From assembly GCA_905214925.1 (NCBI GenBank), contig CAJMOB010000003.1, positions 94,531 through 158,530 on the forward strand: a stretch of DNA of 64,000 bases, given 5' to 3'. Shown here one piece after another: positions 62,821 to 64,000 of this stretch. A program made the position numbers and the translations under genes. The notes beneath the pieces are model-generated. The model did not search any database. It saw only the letters and a program-made list of their open reading frames with translations, and was not told the origin of the DNA. The stretch comes from Scybalomonas sp905214925. Its GTDB lineage: Bacteria > Bacillota > Clostridia > Lachnospirales > Lachnospiraceae. Numbering within the stretch: position 1 is the stretch's first letter; each line of letters starts with the position of its first letter.

Positions 62821-63744
62821 TCATTTACTTTTCGTCAAACGAATATGATGATATAAAGCACCAATTAAATTAGAATCATTAAAGAAAGTACAATTTGTCA
62901 CTATAGGAAATGGAATAAAGTCTGAGATTCTCCTAAGTGGATTCTCTTTATGCAAAGTATTAAGATTTTCTCTAATCTCTTCTATTAAAAGAGGCTGTTG
63001 ACTAATACCTCCTCCAATCGCAATGCGTTCTAGATCTAAAATAGCTTGAAGATTATAAATCTGCGTTGCTAATTGCTTCGCAAAAATATGTATTCCTTTT
63101 AATACCCCTTTATTCCCATTCATGGCCATTTCAAAAATCTTAATACCATCTAATGTATTCGCTGGTATTCCAGTTTCTGCACAAACACATTCTGAAAGTG
63201 CATTTGAACCACTCACCATGCCCCAATAACTATTCTCTTCTTTTTCATGATTTCTATCTGTCAAAACATAGCTAAATTCTCCAGCTGCAAAATTCTTTCC
63301 TTTATAAACTTGCCCATCAAGAATCAAGCCACCACCAACACCAGTTCCTAAAATAATAACAGCGCCATTTTTTACATCTTGCATACTTCCTTTCCACACT
63401 TCTGCAAGAGCCGCACACTTCCCATCATTTTCTATTGTCACTGGAACATGACAACGTTCTTCTAAAAGTTCTACGGGATTCTTCTGACTAACATAAGTAA
63501 GATATCCACCAGAATAACAATATCCAGTTGTACTATCAATTACACCAGGTGCACTAATAGCAATTCCTTGAACCTGATCTTTATATTTTATATAAATTTC
63601 TTCCAATACACCAATATAATCATTTAATGTACAAAAATCCCCTTGAGGTGTAGGCACTTTTGACTTATCATAAATATTCGCTTTCTCATCCATGATGGCA
63701 TATTTAATAAACGTACCTCCTGCATCAAATACAAGATATTTCAT
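62821..63744 (-). CDS. ROK-family sugar kinase
   Basis: 307 aa. N-terminal phosphate loop FDAGGTFIKYAIM, catalytic-base region ENDGKCAALAEVW, and GTGVGGGLILDGQVYKGKNFAAGEF. The usual ROK zinc motif (CxCGxxGCxE) is absent. No DNA-binding domain, so a kinase rather than a repressor; the sugar is unknown. AGGAGGA precedes the ATG. Confidence 0.88.
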   Translation of the reverse strand: MKYLVFDAGGTFIKYAIMDEKANIYDKSKVPTPQGDFCTLNDYIGVLEEIYIKYKDQVQGIAISAPGVIDSTTGYCYSGGYLTYVSQKNPVELLEERCHVPVTIENDGKCAALAEVWKGSMQDVKNGAVIILGTGVGGGLILDGQVYKGKNFAAGEFSYVLTDRNHEKEENSYWGMVSGSNALSECVCAETGIPANTLDGIKIFEMAMNGNKGVLKGIHIFAKQLATQIYNLQAILDLERIAIGGGISQQPLLIEEIRENLNTLHKENPLRRISDFIPFPIVTNCTFFNDSNLIGALYHHIRLTKSK

Positions 63745-63824
63745 AATTTATTCCTCCTAAAAGTGTTCTCATCTTTGCAGTCAATTTGAAGATAGTACTT
63801 TTTATTATAGAAAAGTTTTTTATA

Positions 63825-63857
63825 ATAAAAAAATCCAGGCAATTACTTGTCTGGATT
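63825..63857 (-). terminator. Terminator of a gene lying right of the window
   Basis: Stem AATCCAGGCAA/TTGTCTGGATT (one mismatch) with T7 on the minus strand, upstream of the ROK gene. Confidence 0.75.
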
Positions 63858-64000
63858 CGTGTCTCTTTCTAATTATATAAACTGTATCTTCAAAACTACA
63901 CACAGAAATTTTTATCTTAGTTCTTCTCAGCGACATTCTTGAAGCTCTATCTCACTTCGTTTCGATAGAACGACCTAAAACCTAAGCTCTGCCTATCGCT
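63858..64000. other. Unassigned right edge
   Basis: No ORF. The minus strand reads as an untranslated tail with a small hairpin TCTATC...GATAGA. It may be the distal part of a stable-RNA operon ending at the terminator just left of it, but no rRNA or tRNA sequence is recognisable within the window. Confidence 0.3.

Overview
This window looks like part of the chromosome of an anaerobic, endospore-forming, low-GC Firmicute, most likely a Lachnospiraceae-type Clostridium relative. Evidence for this: AT-rich DNA; sporulation genes (spoIIP, gpr); the Firmicutes gene order comEC-holA-rpsT-gpr-spoIIP-lepA-hemW; a K+-dependent-type membrane pyrophosphatase; strong AGGAGG-type ribosome sites; and many paired CUT1 sugar transporters without a local ATPase. 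No phage, IS element, CRISPR array, tRNA or rRNA gene was recognised.

Layout. 1-9.5 kb: the 3' part of hppA, a cytidylate-kinase-like gene, and the housekeeping/sporulation block hemW, lepA, spoIIP, gpr, rpsT, holA. 9.5-15.6 kb: one tightly packed minus-strand operon, comEA-response regulator-histidine kinase-GerMN lipoprotein-comEC, which puts the DNA-uptake channel genes together with a two-component system. 15.7-23.7 kb: a small DMT transporter and the arginine pathway (argC-J-B-D plus an appended solute-binding lipoprotein, with argG divergent). The argC and argG promoters share an AT-rich region with ARG-box-like sites and a 16-bp palindrome. 23.7-41.3 kb: a large arabinan/arabino-oligosaccharide locus with a GH51, a cytoplasmic GH43 and a secreted lipoprotein GH43 arabinanase. 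It also has two complete pairs of CUT1 permeases, two solute-binding proteins (one of 999 aa with jelly-roll modules), an NHL-propeller/Yip1 membrane protein and a DUF5696 protein. 41.3-46.5 kb: a MATE exporter, the wreck of an ABC-F ATPase gene, glpK, and two small membrane or secreted proteins. 46.5-51.3 kb: a riboflavin operon ribD-ribE-ribBA-ribH under an FMN riboswitch. 51.3-57.2 kb: a MarR-controlled heterodimeric ABC exporter and a second MarR/cytidylate-kinase-like pair. 57.5-64 kb: a SEC-C protein, a structured intergenic RNA candidate, a 58-aa two-helix membrane protein, rarA, a histidine phosphatase, an SPFH protein with a ribbon-helix-helix partner, and a ROK kinase.

Best leads. 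(1) At 58389-58610 (+) there is a sigma-G/F-type promoter, three hairpins, two C-rich anti-Shine-Dalgarno stretches and a GC-rich terminator-like stem. Together they look like a forespore small RNA. (2) The double-transporter arabinan locus with NHL-Yip1 and DUF5696 proteins looks like an undescribed glycan capture/sensing apparatus. (3) Small hairpin elements of related sequence recur in intergenic gaps. Start codons were reassigned from ribosome-binding sites where the longest ORF start was unsupported. Several genes use TTG or GTG.
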